Assembly: GCA_003116995.1 (NCBI GenBank)
Contig: BDSL01000104.1
Span: 62,001 to 126,000 of the forward strand
DNA from: Yamagishiella unicocca
Lineage: Eukaryota > Chlorophyta > Chlorophyceae > Chlamydomonadales > Volvocaceae
Reading direction: 5' to 3'
Length of the DNA stretch: 64,000 bases
Under the pieces are notes generated by a model. That model saw only the letters and a program-made list of their open reading frames with translations. It did not search any database and was not told the origin of the DNA. The position numbers and the translations under genes were made by a program. This document shows positions 13,107 through 32,079 of this stretch, one piece after another; positions within the stretch are counted from its first letter, which is position 1; every line of letters begins with the position of its first letter.

Positions 13107-13962
13107 TCCTGGCGGCTGCCCAACAACTGCCCACCCTACGTACGCTATGCCCGGCTTGTGTCCGCCTACAAGCTGTGGAGGCTTGGCTTAATCCCAGCTC
13201 ATGCAAGTTGCTAAAAAAGACACGCGTCCGCCGCCTCGGGAAAGGAGTTCACTGTAGAATGTGAAAGTTTACGCCACCTTTATGGACGTTTGCATTTAAA
13301 ATCACCTCAAAAGCTCGAGGTAACGCTTAAGCGAGATGTAAAATGGGATTCCTGAGGTGTCTGCCAGTGATCGAAGCAAGTCGAGTTCCCCGTATGATCA
13401 GTGCACACTCCTTATCCCATAGAAACCTAACTGTATGACTATGAAGCCGGGAATGAAGGCCGCGATAAGACTAGAGCTCATAGCGTCATAGGGCAGGTGT
13501 GTACAGCAGCGGTTTCCTAAAAGTATCCCCAGCACGTTTCATGTCGTGGTGACACTTGGCATTGTATAAATCAAATACGTCGCTTATTTGCTCCGCGAAA
13601 TCCACAGATACGGAAGCCTGCTATACGCTGTTCCAACCTAACGCCGCACCAAATCGACTTTCGCAGCGGGTGGCCGGTGGCATACTGGAAAGTAGACTAG
13701 ATAACGTAGGTGCGACGTAAATATAAGTTGAAACGTTATAGCTACCATAGGGTTACCATGTTTGGGGCAAGACAGAGCCTGCTGCAGCAGCGGCCTGTTA
13801 ACCCACATCAGCTTATATGGGTTGGACTGTATCTAAAGCACAAGTGCAGGTGTCGTTGTGTCCCGTCCTGGGCAAAGGCCAGTGCGGCACTGTGCCCGCG
13901 ACGGCCCCACCTTATGAACACCCTTTCACAGCAGCTATGGAGCAGGTCCACCGCACCCAGAA

Positions 13963-14010
13963 CGCAAGTAGGCGTTCATTCGCGCGCACAATGCAAGTAG
14001 GCGTTCATTT
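13963..14010. repeat. Short direct repeat, two copies
   Basis: The 17-bp word gcaagtaggcgttcatt occurs twice, about 30 bp apart, upstream of helicase copy 1. No function can be assigned. Confidence 0.7.
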
Positions 14011-14451
14011 GGCGGGTGGTAGGCGAGTAGATTTCCGTGATTGAGTGCGGGTTGCCGGGCAGCGAAAACACTGCGTTCCCTGATACGGCGTGGCGCGCTG
14101 GGGCGTGAGTAGATGCAGGTGCAGGTGCGTGTGTATAAGGGTGTATACAGGGGCTGTCAGGAAGTTTCATACTTCAAACGGCCTCATGAATGGGTTGGGA
14201 GGGAAATAGCGTCTACAGGTAAAGGGGCATGAGGTCGGATGAGGTGTTACGTCCGGAGGTCTAAAAAGCCACAACGACCCTGTTCGGGCCCGTCATGCTC
14301 GGAGCCAATTTACAACCATGCTGGGAATGGACATGGTATTTTTAATTGAAACTGTGCACCAACCTGGAAAGGCGGATCGTATCGATCATTAGTAGATAGT
14401 TTGGCAGGGTTTATCTGCATGGAGGGGCGGGGGAAAAACCGATGGTGGCGA

Positions 14452-14575
14452 GGTAGGGGTGGCACGCACTCGGTGGCGAGGTAGGGGTGGCACGCACTCG
14501 GTGGCGAGGTAGGGGTGGCACGCACTCGGTGGCGAGGTAGGGGTGGCGGCGAGGTAGGGATGGCACGCACTCGGC
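14452..14575. repeat. 28-bp minisatellite
   Basis: Tandem units of ggtggcgaggtaggggtggc plus acgcactc, about four full copies with one shortened unit near the end. It lies in the spacer between the helicase copies and is not part of any exon. Confidence 0.85.
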
Positions 14576-15474
14576 GCTTCTCGACATCGTGCCAACGAGT
14601 CCAGCCTAGCCCACTGAGAACGGACCGAAGGTTGATAGACATAATGGAATACAATCTGACGTAATGGCGATTGCAACAGGCGAGTAAGCCGGGCATCCAA
14701 GGCCGACATTCTGGTTTGTTGCGTACTGGACCATTCTCAAAGGCCGTGGAAACGTTTCTGATCGCGTGAGCCGTGGGAAACGGCATCGTACAAGTGGAGG
14801 CGGCAGGCTCTGGGCCGCGCGGCGAAGGTCCTTGCACGGCAGCCCTAGAGACGTTCCTGACCCCAAGGGCACTCAGCTGATCGGCACAAGCAAACTCGAC
14901 GGCTGCCGATGCGGCAGGTCCTCGTATCTTATGGATGGGTGGGGTGGCTGGGTAGGCATGCAACGATGCAAGCGGGTTCATAAGCCTCGCACGGCGGTTA
15001 CAGGCTGCCTACGCTACTCAAGGGTCACGGGACGGCACCACTCGCCGTCGTAACGGCGTCCATGCTCTCCAGCAAACCTCAACCACACCACGCGGCCATT
15101 ACGTCAGACCTGGCGTCGCCGGGGCCGCTGTAGGGGGCCTCCCTGGAGCCCAAGCCGACACGCGCGGCCGCTACCCACTCCATTTCCAGTGTACCATCTA
15201 CCGCCTTGAGAAAGGCGAGCGCACGCAGCAGCACATGCGGCGCGACCATAACCTCCAGCCCCCACCATCCGCGCTCCTGCACCTCCCTACAACCCGCTCC
15301 TACCCCATCCTGCTGTCGCTGCTATGCTGCCACTGCTGCGCTGCCACTGCTTCCATCTCGCCTCACCGCTGATGGTATCTGTCGCCTCTGCGCCGGCATC
15401 CGCGACCGCCGCCAGCTCGCACTCTTACTCGCTCGCGGTCCGCGTCCGGCCCTGGCCGGACCTCACCTGCGGGT

Positions 15475-18400
15475 CTACTGACCGGATTGGCGACGATAGG
15501 GGTGGAACTGCTTGCTGGGGCCGCGAGCGCCGGTCGAGGGGCCATATGCCTGGTGGCCGTTGCCCTCTCCGCGTCTCCCGCCGTCTCCCTGCTGCTGATG
15601 ATCCTCGTGCGCACCTCCAGCCTTGGCATGCCCACCTCCGCCGCCACCACCTCCGCCGCGGCCTCCGCCACGTCCGCCGCCGCGGCCTCCACCTCCGCCA
15701 CCACGGCCTCCGCCACCACGCTGCACGTGTCCTCCCGACCCATATGACTGTTGCCCCTGCTGCTCCTCCTTCACAATCACCAGCCCCGGCACGCCCTTAA
15801 GGCCCATCTTCCCCACCGTCTTTGCCAAAAGGCCGGGCGGCGTGGGGCACGCCAGCACCTCCGCCGCGTACTCATTGGCGGTGGCCACGATCTGCTCGGG
15901 CCGGTACCTGCGCATACGCCAAGAAGGGAAGGGAGTGCGTCCGTCAGTGGCTGCCAACCGAAGCAGTGGGGGCCATAGGCCAACCGAAGGTAACACGATA
16001 CGCAGATCCAGGGCCAAAAACCATTTGGCAGGGGGTAAAGGTCGCCGGCCACGATTTGGCCATCCACTTGGGGGCCCATCCACTAGCGCATGGTGGGGCA
16101 GACGCGTATTCTGCGCAATCCAAAGCAAGTACCGGCACACCCTAAAGTACCCTCAAGATATAGCGACGCCGTCCGTGGAGATCATGCTTACTTGAGCGAT
16201 GCGTGGCTCTTGTAGTAGCCCAGGAAGCTCTGGTACCCTCGCGACCGAGTGTTGTAGTCAACGCGGCCAGCAGCACGCTCCAGGGTGCCAGCGGTGTCGA
16301 GCGTCAGAGCGGATGCCCCAACGGGCGTCGCCAGCTCCGCCTTCAAGGGCTTGAGCGCCGTGATGGGCAGGTCCTTGAGCTTGTCCAGGAAGGGGCGCTC
16401 GAAGTCCGCCAGCAGCAGAGTGCACTGCCCGGACCGGCCGGCGCGACCGGTGCGGCCGGCGCGGTGGATATACTGCTCACGGTTCGACGGCGCGCCCAGC
16501 TGCGAAAGGTCCAGGTCAAGGTGGGGCACGATGTGGGTTTCATGGATGTGGGTTTACTCACGGTCAGCGTAATTACGGCCGCCCCGACAATTAGCATTGC
16601 ACCCTGTCCCCAACGGCCGGAGCCGGCTCTGCTGGCAAAAGATACACACGGTGTTGCCAGCGACAGCCCGCCTGCGGCGCCCTGCCCACCTGCACAACGT
16701 AGGTCACGTTTGGGTAGTCCACCCCACGTGCGGACACGTCCGAGCTGAACATCACCAGCCGCGACTCGCTCCGAAACTGCGCCGAGGCACGGTCGCGCTG
16801 CGGCTGGCTCTTGCGGCTGTGGATCTCCATCACGCCCGTCATGCCGGCGACGGTGAAGAGCTCGGCGAAGTAAGCCGTGAGGTTGGCCGTGGGCAGGAAG
16901 ACGATGATCTGGGCAGAGAGAAACAGGGCGGGTTCAATGGGCGCTGGCTGTGGCTGGGGACTTGGCAAAAAGGTGGATAGAGATGTATGGGGCATGTACA
17001 GGGATAGCGACAATGATATGTAGATCTCATTTGAGATAGGGCGACAGACGGCTGGGCAGGTTGCCGCAAGGTGTCTCGCCATGATCTCACAGCTACCAAA
17101 GATGATCCTTGGCCTTCTGTAAATTACCCGCCCCCGGCGCACCTTGTAGTCCGGCTCTTGCACCATGTGCTGCGCCAGCAGGCACAGCAGCTGCACCGCC
17201 AGGTCTCCCTTGGGAACAACCAAGCTGGAGGCCTCAACGTGCGTGTGCGTGGCCACGTCCTCACCCACAGCGTCCACGTAGCTGCGTGGGCGTGAAGGGG
17301 CAATCAGGTTAGACCCGGAGGAGGGAACTGACAGCGGGGTTGGCAGGCGGTGGCGGCGTTACCGGTACCGCACGGCAGCAGCTGAGGACAGCTGCATAGC
17401 TCAGGAGCCGCAGGGCTTGATCAGCTCAAGTGCGGTCATGATTACCCGCAGGGCACCATAGAACCCATCATCGGCAGCCCAGGGCGCCTCCTTTCCGTGG
17501 CCCTGTGCTGCCGGGCCGCAATCATAGTTGGCGGCGCCTACCTGTGCTGCCGCTTGAGCGCCACATCCGCCAGGCTCTTGACGTCGGAAGGGAAGGTGGC
17601 CGAGAAGAGGTACGTCTGACGCTTCGCGGTGGGCGGAAGGGCGTTCAGGATCTTGGAGATCTGCGGCCTGTTGGGGGCAAGGCACGTGATGGGTGGCGCA
17701 CTGGCGATGCATACCAAAAGCAGGCCACATGACTTGCCACTAGCTCGGCCCATCTACAGCTGCAGCCGTACCAAACCCACCCGCCCTCCGTCCGCCGCAC
17801 CCTGCACCTCCCCCGCCGCGCTGCCGCCCTCCCCACCGCACCTGAAGCCCATGTCCAGCAGGTTGTCCGCCTCGTCCAACACCAGGATCCGGGTGCTGTC
17901 CAACAGGCTCGTCAGGCCGTTGTCCTGGGGCCCGAACAAGAGACAACGCACACACACACACACAACGGGGTCCATCAGTCATCATCGCGACCCAGTGCGC
18001 AAGGTGGTGTGAACAGCCTAACGCGCCCCTGTAGGACCGCTTCCCTCGCGACCACAGGGGCTAGGACTCCTCGTGGACCTCGTGGATCTGCCTCCTCGAG
18101 CCTATCGGACACTTCAGTTGGCCGTAAGGCGATAAATAAAAAATATTATTTTATTAATATTACTTTTTAAGAATTAAACTAATTCCTGGGCTTCCAGCGC
18201 CAGGAACCGCTCACATTCGACTGCGTCATCATGTCCCAGCAGCGCCCGGGCGTGGCGATGAGGATGTCAGGCATTCGCTGGCCGATCGCGCGGAGCTGCT
18301 TCTTCACGTCCACGCCGCCATACACGACCTACGAGCCGGATGTGGGCGGTCACATAGAGGGGTGAAGAGTGTGGCCGGAGGCTGGTCAGCTGGGAGGGAG

Positions 18401-19821
18401 ACGCCCGCGTCCAGCCAAGTGCGGTGTGGCAAGCGCCCGGGTGGTAAGTCAAACCAAGAACGGCAGGGTGTGAAGTCCCCCGCAATCATTACCGCGATAC
18501 ACATCATGGAGTGCAACAGCGCACTAAAGGCGGCTCCCACGACTCTACTTGCGCATTCCCACTCCTCTCCACTGCGGTCCGCGCGACCCACCATGGAGTG
18601 CAGCTGCGGGTGGAAGGTGAGCATCTTGTGCGTCTCCGCCTGGATCTGGCGGGCGAGCTCACGCGTGGGGCTCAGCACCAGCGCGGACACCTTGCCCCGC
18701 GGGGCGCGGTTGGCAAGCACCTGCAGGCAGGAAGGGTTGGCGGGGGCGGAGCGCGCTGAGGTTGAGCCGATGCAGATGTCTGCCAGGGCTTCCCAGTATT
18801 CAACACGCTCATCTTCGCACTCCACCTGCCTTTGCGGCCCTTACCGGAGCCCCAAAGCGCGAGTTCACGGCCTTGCCAGCCAACTCAAAGAATCCCAGAC
18901 AGCTACGAATTCCAGTGTATGCATCCTCGGTTCCTCGCCGGACGCAATCCCACCTTCTCAATGGTGGGGATCACGAACGCCAGCGTCTTCCCTGTGCCCG
19001 TCTTGGCCTTGGCGATAACGTCCGCAGGCCCCAGGCAGATAGGAATTGAAGCCGCTTGCACCAGCGAACAGCGCTCGTACTTCAGCACCTCTGCCAGCGC
19101 CCTGCAATGTACGGAAACACGGGGTAGATGTTCTTCAGTCGGGAGTTTGTTTTAGCCAATCTAGGAAGGGAAAGCTACGAATGGAGTGGTGAGGTGTTGA
19201 CCGGGGCACGATGTACGAATGTATGTGATTGTGAGTGAAGTTGCGCACGGTGCAAGTGGGGCAGGCAGCCGAAGGGTTAAACCCTTCCAAGCGCAACCCC
19301 GCTTTCCTTACGAGGCATACTGATCGCAACAGCGGAGCGCATATGCGGCGCTTCATTCAGGGGGTTCAAAAACCGCGATTTGCCCGGTCACCAGTGTTGA
19401 GCCACAAAAGGCCAGGGAAAAGGCCTCAGCTTCCTGTGCGCATGGGCACTCACTGCTTGCTGTTTGCGCATATGGGGAAGTCCGCAAACTTCTTGTCCGA
19501 GAGGTACTGCTGATCGACCAGGGGCAGGGGCACGTCATCGTCGCTGGAGATGCTGGCGTCGGCGTCGACCTGCGTCACTTTCGCCTTGACCGGCCGACCC
19601 ATGTCTAATAGCTGGTGCTCTTGACGATTTTGTTGCTGCTCCCAAGTCTGCAGCTGTTGTCCAACGGCGGCCGCAATGAGGCTCGGCTGACCCTTTGGCC
19701 ACACCCCTGGCGGCCGCCCAAGGACAATGGGGCGCTGAGCACCAAGCAGTAGCCCACGAACGTTGGGCCCGATACGCCAACTGCCTACACGCTGTGGTGG
19801 TCGGGGGCACTCGACCTTCAT
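15475..19821 (-). CDS. DEAD-box RNA helicase, RH25/26/31-type, with Gly/RGG tail (tandem copy 2)
   Basis: Ten exons: 19821-19454, 19101-18954, 18720-18592, 18328-18215, 17924-17842, 17667-17542, 17281-17143, 16908-16690, 16499-16192 and 15907-15475. They encode 688 residues. Motifs by approximate residue: AKTGTGKT ~153, SPTRELA ~189, ATPGR ~240, VLDEAD ~268, FSAT ~303, SARGVDYP ~430 and [11 protein letters not shown] ~453, followed by [11 protein letters not shown]. Exons 2-8 have exactly the same lengths as those of copy 1 (148, 129, 114, 83, 126, 139 and 219 nt), which demonstrates tandem duplication. The C-terminus is instead a short Gly-rich segment with RGG/GGRGG repeats, a common RNA-binding tail, ending in RRQSGQ. 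The start ATG (19821) gives an N-terminus that aligns with the stop-interrupted upstream region of copy 1. The compact length is typical of the family, so this is likely the less derived copy. Confidence 0.88.
18050..18190. other. AT-rich insert with GC-rich flank in helicase copy 2 intron 4
   Basis: Within the intron between 18328-18215 and 17924-17842 there is an abrupt A/T tract of about 45 bp (near 18133-18180), preceded by a GC-rich segment with short internal repeats (cctcgtggacctcgtggatc). The matching intron of copy 1 has no such tract. Composition is unlike the surrounding nuclear DNA and resembles volvocine organelle spacers. The origin is an inference. Confidence 0.45.
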
Positions 19822-21400
19822 ATGGTACGGTAGAGCTTCCGCCGCCTCAAGGAGGGAGTCCGCCGCTCACCTTGACGATTTGAAAAGCCACTTTGTATAC
19901 CTCTAACAAAAATATTAGGGACTCGAAGCGCAAGGTCAAACTCAAGCGAGGCGAGTTTCAGAAAGGCTAGGACAACCGTGACCTCTGCAATGACGAGCCG
20001 ACTGTGCGTGGTTAGCACGCTACAATTGAGCAATTGACGGAAGTATACCGTGTCAAGATTGGTTGTGGTCTTTCAGGCTGCGTGCAAGGCGTTGTACGGC
20101 ACGGTTCCTGTGTCCGGCCGTCTCCTATCCTGTCGTTACCGTTTTCGTCACCGAAGCACGTAAACCGGGGCAAGTGCGATGTCAGGCACGACATTATATG
20201 GTGTGCAGCAAGTTTATGCGTGCTGTGCCGCTTAATGTTTTTGGTACCGGTATATGCGTAAGGGTTCTTGGATGAGCAATCGAAAAGCGTCGACCTGTCG
20301 CGATGCATCTCAGTAAAGTAAGTTAAAGTAAGCCGAGGTGCTTTATTAGACTCTTGAAGGGGCGTTGTCATAGGTTTGCTGCACCCTTACTCATCATGGA
20401 AATACCACGACATCAGAGCGGCACGACATAGGTGATGCCGTTACGTGGAAGTTTTTACATGTGTGCATCTCCCGTATTGTTTCATTTAGCATGCAATAAG
20501 CGGTCATGAGCTCCGCACTCTGCAGCACTGGCGGCCACATAGTGCCACACAGCTGTCGCGACACCCAGTCACTCTCGTATCCCAAACCCACTCCTTATGC
20601 CCTCCACAAACCTCATCATCAGAATCTCCACCCTTCCACTGCCCACCGCCTTAATTTGCACGTTCACTATATGCATGAAATGCAAGCCCCACAATGCATC
20701 CACTGATTTGTAACAACACACATGAACATGAAAGTGGGCACAAGCGCATAGCGGTGCTTGCCAACATTCCAAACACAACCACGACGGATGATGGACGGGA
20801 GAACAAGACGATGACCGCGGACAGACGCTCGCATCACTGCACTCCATTCAGGTGCCTACTGACGACATGACAAACTAGGTACGGTACGCGCCCCCCAAAC
20901 AACGGTCAACCACCTTGTGCCTCATCAACGGCAGTCACACAATAATTCTGCCGCCAGCGCCGCAAACCGCGCACCTGAACTCAGCCCAGCTTCGCTATGC
21001 TCGCAATTCACGGGCTCTCCTACCAGCTATCGTTGCTTGTGCGCTGGACTTCAGAGACAAACGCATGAGATTCAGGTAATGAAAAGCAAACCTCGACACG
21101 GCACCACCTGCTCGCGCATCCAAAGAGAGCAGGGAACCAAAACCCAACCTTGGGTTTACCGTAGCAGCAGCACCAGCAGATATGTCAGTCATACAGCCAC
21201 CAACAACACCCGGTCTGATCTTAAAGCCCTGTCCACTGCAATTTACAGCGCATCCCAGGAGGTAGGGTCAAGGTCCGAAGTTGCTATCGTCATCCCCGAT
21301 CACGATTATTAGTCGCTCAGCCAGCATAGGCACTCCAGGCGGGGTGCGGCACATGGGAGGCGTACCTGCTGACCGCGCTTCCTGGCGCGGTCATCCACCC
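19822..21400. other. Intergenic region upstream of helicase copy 2
   Basis: No supported gene. It includes the probable promoter of helicase copy 2 at its left side and the 3' UTR of the AAA ATPase at its right side. Short open frames on both strands lack motifs or splice support. Confidence 0.5.
21243..21247 (-). terminator. Candidate TGTAA poly(A) signal of AAA ATPase
   Basis: TGTAA on the minus strand, about 155 nt after the stop codon at 21401-21403. TGTAA is the usual polyadenylation signal in Chlamydomonadales nuclear genes. The motif is short, so chance occurrence is possible. Confidence 0.35.
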
Positions 21401-28580
<7,180 letters not shown>

Positions 28581-30030
28581 AGGGCGGCCATCTGTCGCAG
28601 CTGCTGTTGCTGCCGCTTGCTCGCGTTCACGTCCGCTTGGTAGGCCAACAGCCGCATCTCGTGTGCTGTAAGGGACGGATTGCTGCTGGTGCACGTGAAC
28701 CGCCGAAGCGCTATTGCCTGTAAGTTAGGCATCGTTTGTATTGTTTTCAAAAAGATCCGCAGCCAGGCATATAAGCGTTTCACACCATAGGCATCCGTTC
28801 CAATTAGCTCTTTACTGAAAAGCTCCAATTACGACCAAGCCCAATTGTCGTTAACTTACCCATTTGGTCGTCCTACAGGTGGCTCCTTGGTAAACCAACT
28901 AGGCCACTAAAGGACTGCCTTCATGACCGGTGCGCCTAGACCCTACGCATACCTAGTTGAATAATCTCCAATAATGTGTGTGCATCAGAAGACATCAACG
29001 GGTACCTCTTGCGTCTTGCCAAATAGCTTGGTACCGGTAGCTCCTTTGGAGAGGAGGCGCGGACGCAACTACTCCGTAATCTTAGGAAAGCAACACAAAT
29101 CCGTATACAATCAAATCGTCGTGTTGCCCTTCTGCCCCTGTGCCCTTCCACGAAAACAGAAACTGGAGGAAACACAGTACGGCGATGGCAGTACAGGAGG
29201 CATGGCCAATTGGCCATTGGCAATAGGGCAACCCGCATGACTATCATATGCATACGTTACGTGCTCTTTGTTTGAATGAGAGAGATAATTGTTTATACTA
29301 AAGGAATAGGAGTTGGAGCCTGGCCAGCGTTGGAGCGGGGCCAGCTATTGCGGTGTGCGTAGCTAGCCCGTGTTTGTTGCGCAAGCAGCGGAGTGAGTGG
29401 CAAACTTTAACCTGCACTGGGTGATTGGTAAGAAGAGAGACTCAACTAGATAAGCAGGCCACATTTATGTGTGCCATTATCATAGCGGTTAACACAGCTA
29501 CCATGGCCAGGCCCACTCCCCCACCCTAGACCCTTGTTACCAACCCTATCTCATCTGCTTACGATGCTAGCCGCCTGCCGTGGTACCCCAACGTCTCCAT
29601 ACCCAAAGTGTCATACCGGTATTCAAGATTACGACGCCAAATCACAGCACAGGGTTGCTTCTGAACACGACTAAATTAGGTCAGTTATCTGTGGTTCCAC
29701 ACGGATTAGCTAGGCCGACCATTTCAGGCCGTATAAGCTCACGGGAGGCGCACCGTCGCAACGACAACCGCATTGCGAAGTTTGCGGGTTCACCTTCAGC
29801 GCGTGTATGTGCATCCAATGAAAAAATTTAGCCCAAATTTATTTCGCGAATCATGAATTATGGTTACCCGATTGATGAAGCTAACCATCACCAACAACCT
29901 GCGTTCCTGGCCACACGCTCCGCCGCACATTGCGCCACTTATCGCACTTCGTGCACATGTGCCTGAAATGCAGATTTAATTTCTTGCAGCATATCGACAA
30001 GCTGTCGGTCTTCTTCAAATAAGACAAACG
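28581..30030. other. Divergent intergenic region between AAA ATPase and ankyrin gene
   Basis: Upstream region of both flanking genes. An alternative minus-strand frame (28828-28550) looks weakly protein-like but cannot be joined to the AAA ORF with confidence. It could hold 5' UTR or an additional N-terminal exon. Nothing else is supported. Confidence 0.45.
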
Positions 30031-32079
30031 ATGCAGGCTATTAGAATCGGGAGAGGAAAGGCCTACACGTTTTACCGAACACAGTCCTTACCGCCGCACC
30101 AGCGTGTTCATCGGATTGCTTTCTCCGGCATCGTTCAGTCGCTGGCAATCCAACTGCCTGCCCTCCTGCTTGGGCTATACAGCGCTGGTGGAAGGTCGGC
30201 CCTCGCAAGTGCAAGCCCTGTCGACATAGTATCCACAATGGGGACTGACCCAGAAGGCTTTGATCCCGTCGCGGACACTGTCGGGTAAGTATCCGGAAGG
30301 ATCAAATGTGCGGGCAGCAGGGGAGCAAGCTTAGGGGAGCAAGCCCAGCAGGGTCCAGACGTAACTGAGTCATCTTGTATACGGCGGTACCATACAGCAT
30401 GCTCCAAAAGACATTAGCTGATTTGTGGAAGGGGAGGATTGTTTCCAAGGGGTCGGGCAGCTCAGCCCTGAGCAATGTTTGGTCGTGTTTGGTTGCCTGC
30501 GGCAACCAGACTTCGTGTAATTTTGTGACAACCTAACCGAGTATGCACCTCCCACACGACAGGCCCGGGATTTACAGCGGCAAGGTGCAGCGAGACGCTG
30601 ATGGCAACATCGTTTGGGGCCGACAGTATGATAACCACAACCCAGCTTCCGGGCCCGTTTACGGTGGGTTGAAAGCAGGGCAGTAACTGGTGGGAGCCAG
30701 ATGGCAAGGCATGTGGACCGGGCACCAGGGTTGCGGTTTGGGTTCCAGGCAATTACCGGTGCGATGCGTGTGAAAGTGCAATTAGTTGAGGGACAGGTGT
30801 GGACATGAGCAACGGGCCAGCAAGGGTTGCCGGTCGGAGATGGGATGCGGATCGACCCGAACGCACAGCAGACACAAGCGACAAGCCACAGAAAGCACCA
30901 GTCCTAGGGGTCGGAGGTGGTGGGGATGATTCCCATGTGTTAAATGAGAAATTCGCTCACGTCGAAAGCGCGATAGGAAAGGAAAGGGTGCTTGCCTCGT
31001 AGAAGCGGCAGTAGTCAAACGTTGTACTCGATTGGCTCCTGTTCTGAACCCTTGCACACGTCACACATTCTTCCCGTATCTCCGTTCCTTCGTGGCGCAT
31101 CTGATGCAGCCGGCGGAGGCTACACGGACATGGCTGGGGCCATCCACCAGGGACCTGATGCCGTCAGGTGGGGCGGCGGCGTGCGGGCGGGGAGTCCACA
31201 GGCATCAGGTATCTCATGGCAAGAAGGCGTATGTCATGGCAAGAAGGATGCAACATCTGCTCTGCTGCGTGCGCAGCGGAATAACGATTGTTGTGACACG
31301 TGGAATCGAGAAACTGCTGTGTGGGTGGGACTGGGACACATGACAACATGGCAATCGTTATGCCTGCTTCTCTGGCCGCAGGCGGTTGCTGGAGAGCGGG
31401 GCCGACCCCAATGAGGTCATGACCGGTGGCGCCCGGCCGCTACATACGGTGAGACGAGCCGGCAGGGGCCAGGCCTCGGCAGCAAGGGTGGTGCAACTAT
31501 TGCGATTTGGGACGTTGGGAAAAGTGGGTTAAAACGTGTTAAAAGCGCAGCTACTTTGCGAGAAGAGTCTGAGCCTGCTGATGTAATGTGCAAGGCCCGT
31601 TCAGGCCCGTTACATTACCTAGTTTGGACGTGAACGTTGCAGCTGACGTACAGCTGCAAATTGGGCTCGCCATTGTCTCCACCGTGCCTATGGCGCGTCG
31701 CGTTTCCATTTCCTCGTTTCATCTCCTTGACTGCCGCATCATCATCCACCCTCCGGCGAACCTTGCCATCCGCCGACTGCGTTTGAACGGTGGGTCTCGA
31801 CAGTGCGGAATGAGCCAGCGCGGCCAACTGTCCACACAGCTGCTCATCGCCGCCGGCGCCGACATCGAGGCGCTGGACACCTACGGCTACACGCCCCTCC
31901 ACCGTATGGCCTCAAACAACCTCGCGGTTGGCGCGGAGGCGCTGCTGAAGGCGGGCGCGGACCCCAACCGAGAGACCGAGAAGCCGTATATCGGCGAGCG
32001 GCCGCTGCAGATTGCGCAGTTCTCAGGCGCGCGTGAGGTGGAGGACGTCCTCATTCGGTACGGAGGTACCGCTTGGTGA
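30031..32079 (+). CDS. Small ankyrin-repeat protein, probable plastid targeting
   Basis: Five exons: 30031-30284, 30563-30663, 31110-31167, 31382-31448 and 31804-32079. They encode 251 residues. The N-terminus is basic and Arg/Gln/His-rich, followed by a hydrophobic stretch (QLPALLLGLYSAGG) and an ASASP sequence that could be a processing site, which suggests a plastid (perhaps thylakoid) presequence. A conserved-looking segment follows, from GPGIYSGKVQRDADGNIVWG through NHNPASGPVY. Then come ankyrin repeats with diagnostic RRLLESGADPN, TQLLIAAGADIEALD, GYTPLHRMAS and ALLKAGADPN. The protein ends RYGGTAW. All introns are GT-AG and every junction restores ankyrin consensus, for example ARPLHT joined to CGMSQRGQ. 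Ankyrin repeats mediate protein binding, and no partner can be named from sequence. It is divergently placed from the AAA ATPase. Confidence 0.82.

Larger units (their letters stand above)
13107..15474. other. Spacer between the two helicase copies
   Basis: The first ~100 bases align, codon for codon over the first ten codons, with the N-terminal exon of helicase copy 2 but contain a TAA (13188-13190). The rest holds short repeats (13963-14010 and 14452-14575), the likely promoter of copy 1 and the 3' UTR of copy 2. No additional gene is supported. Confidence 0.55.

Noticed and set aside
28581..28828. Upstream minus-strand frames as extra N-terminus of the AAA ATPase
   Set aside because: The frame continuous with the gene begins at a GTG, not an ATG, and the other frame starting at 28828 cannot be joined without an unsupported splice.
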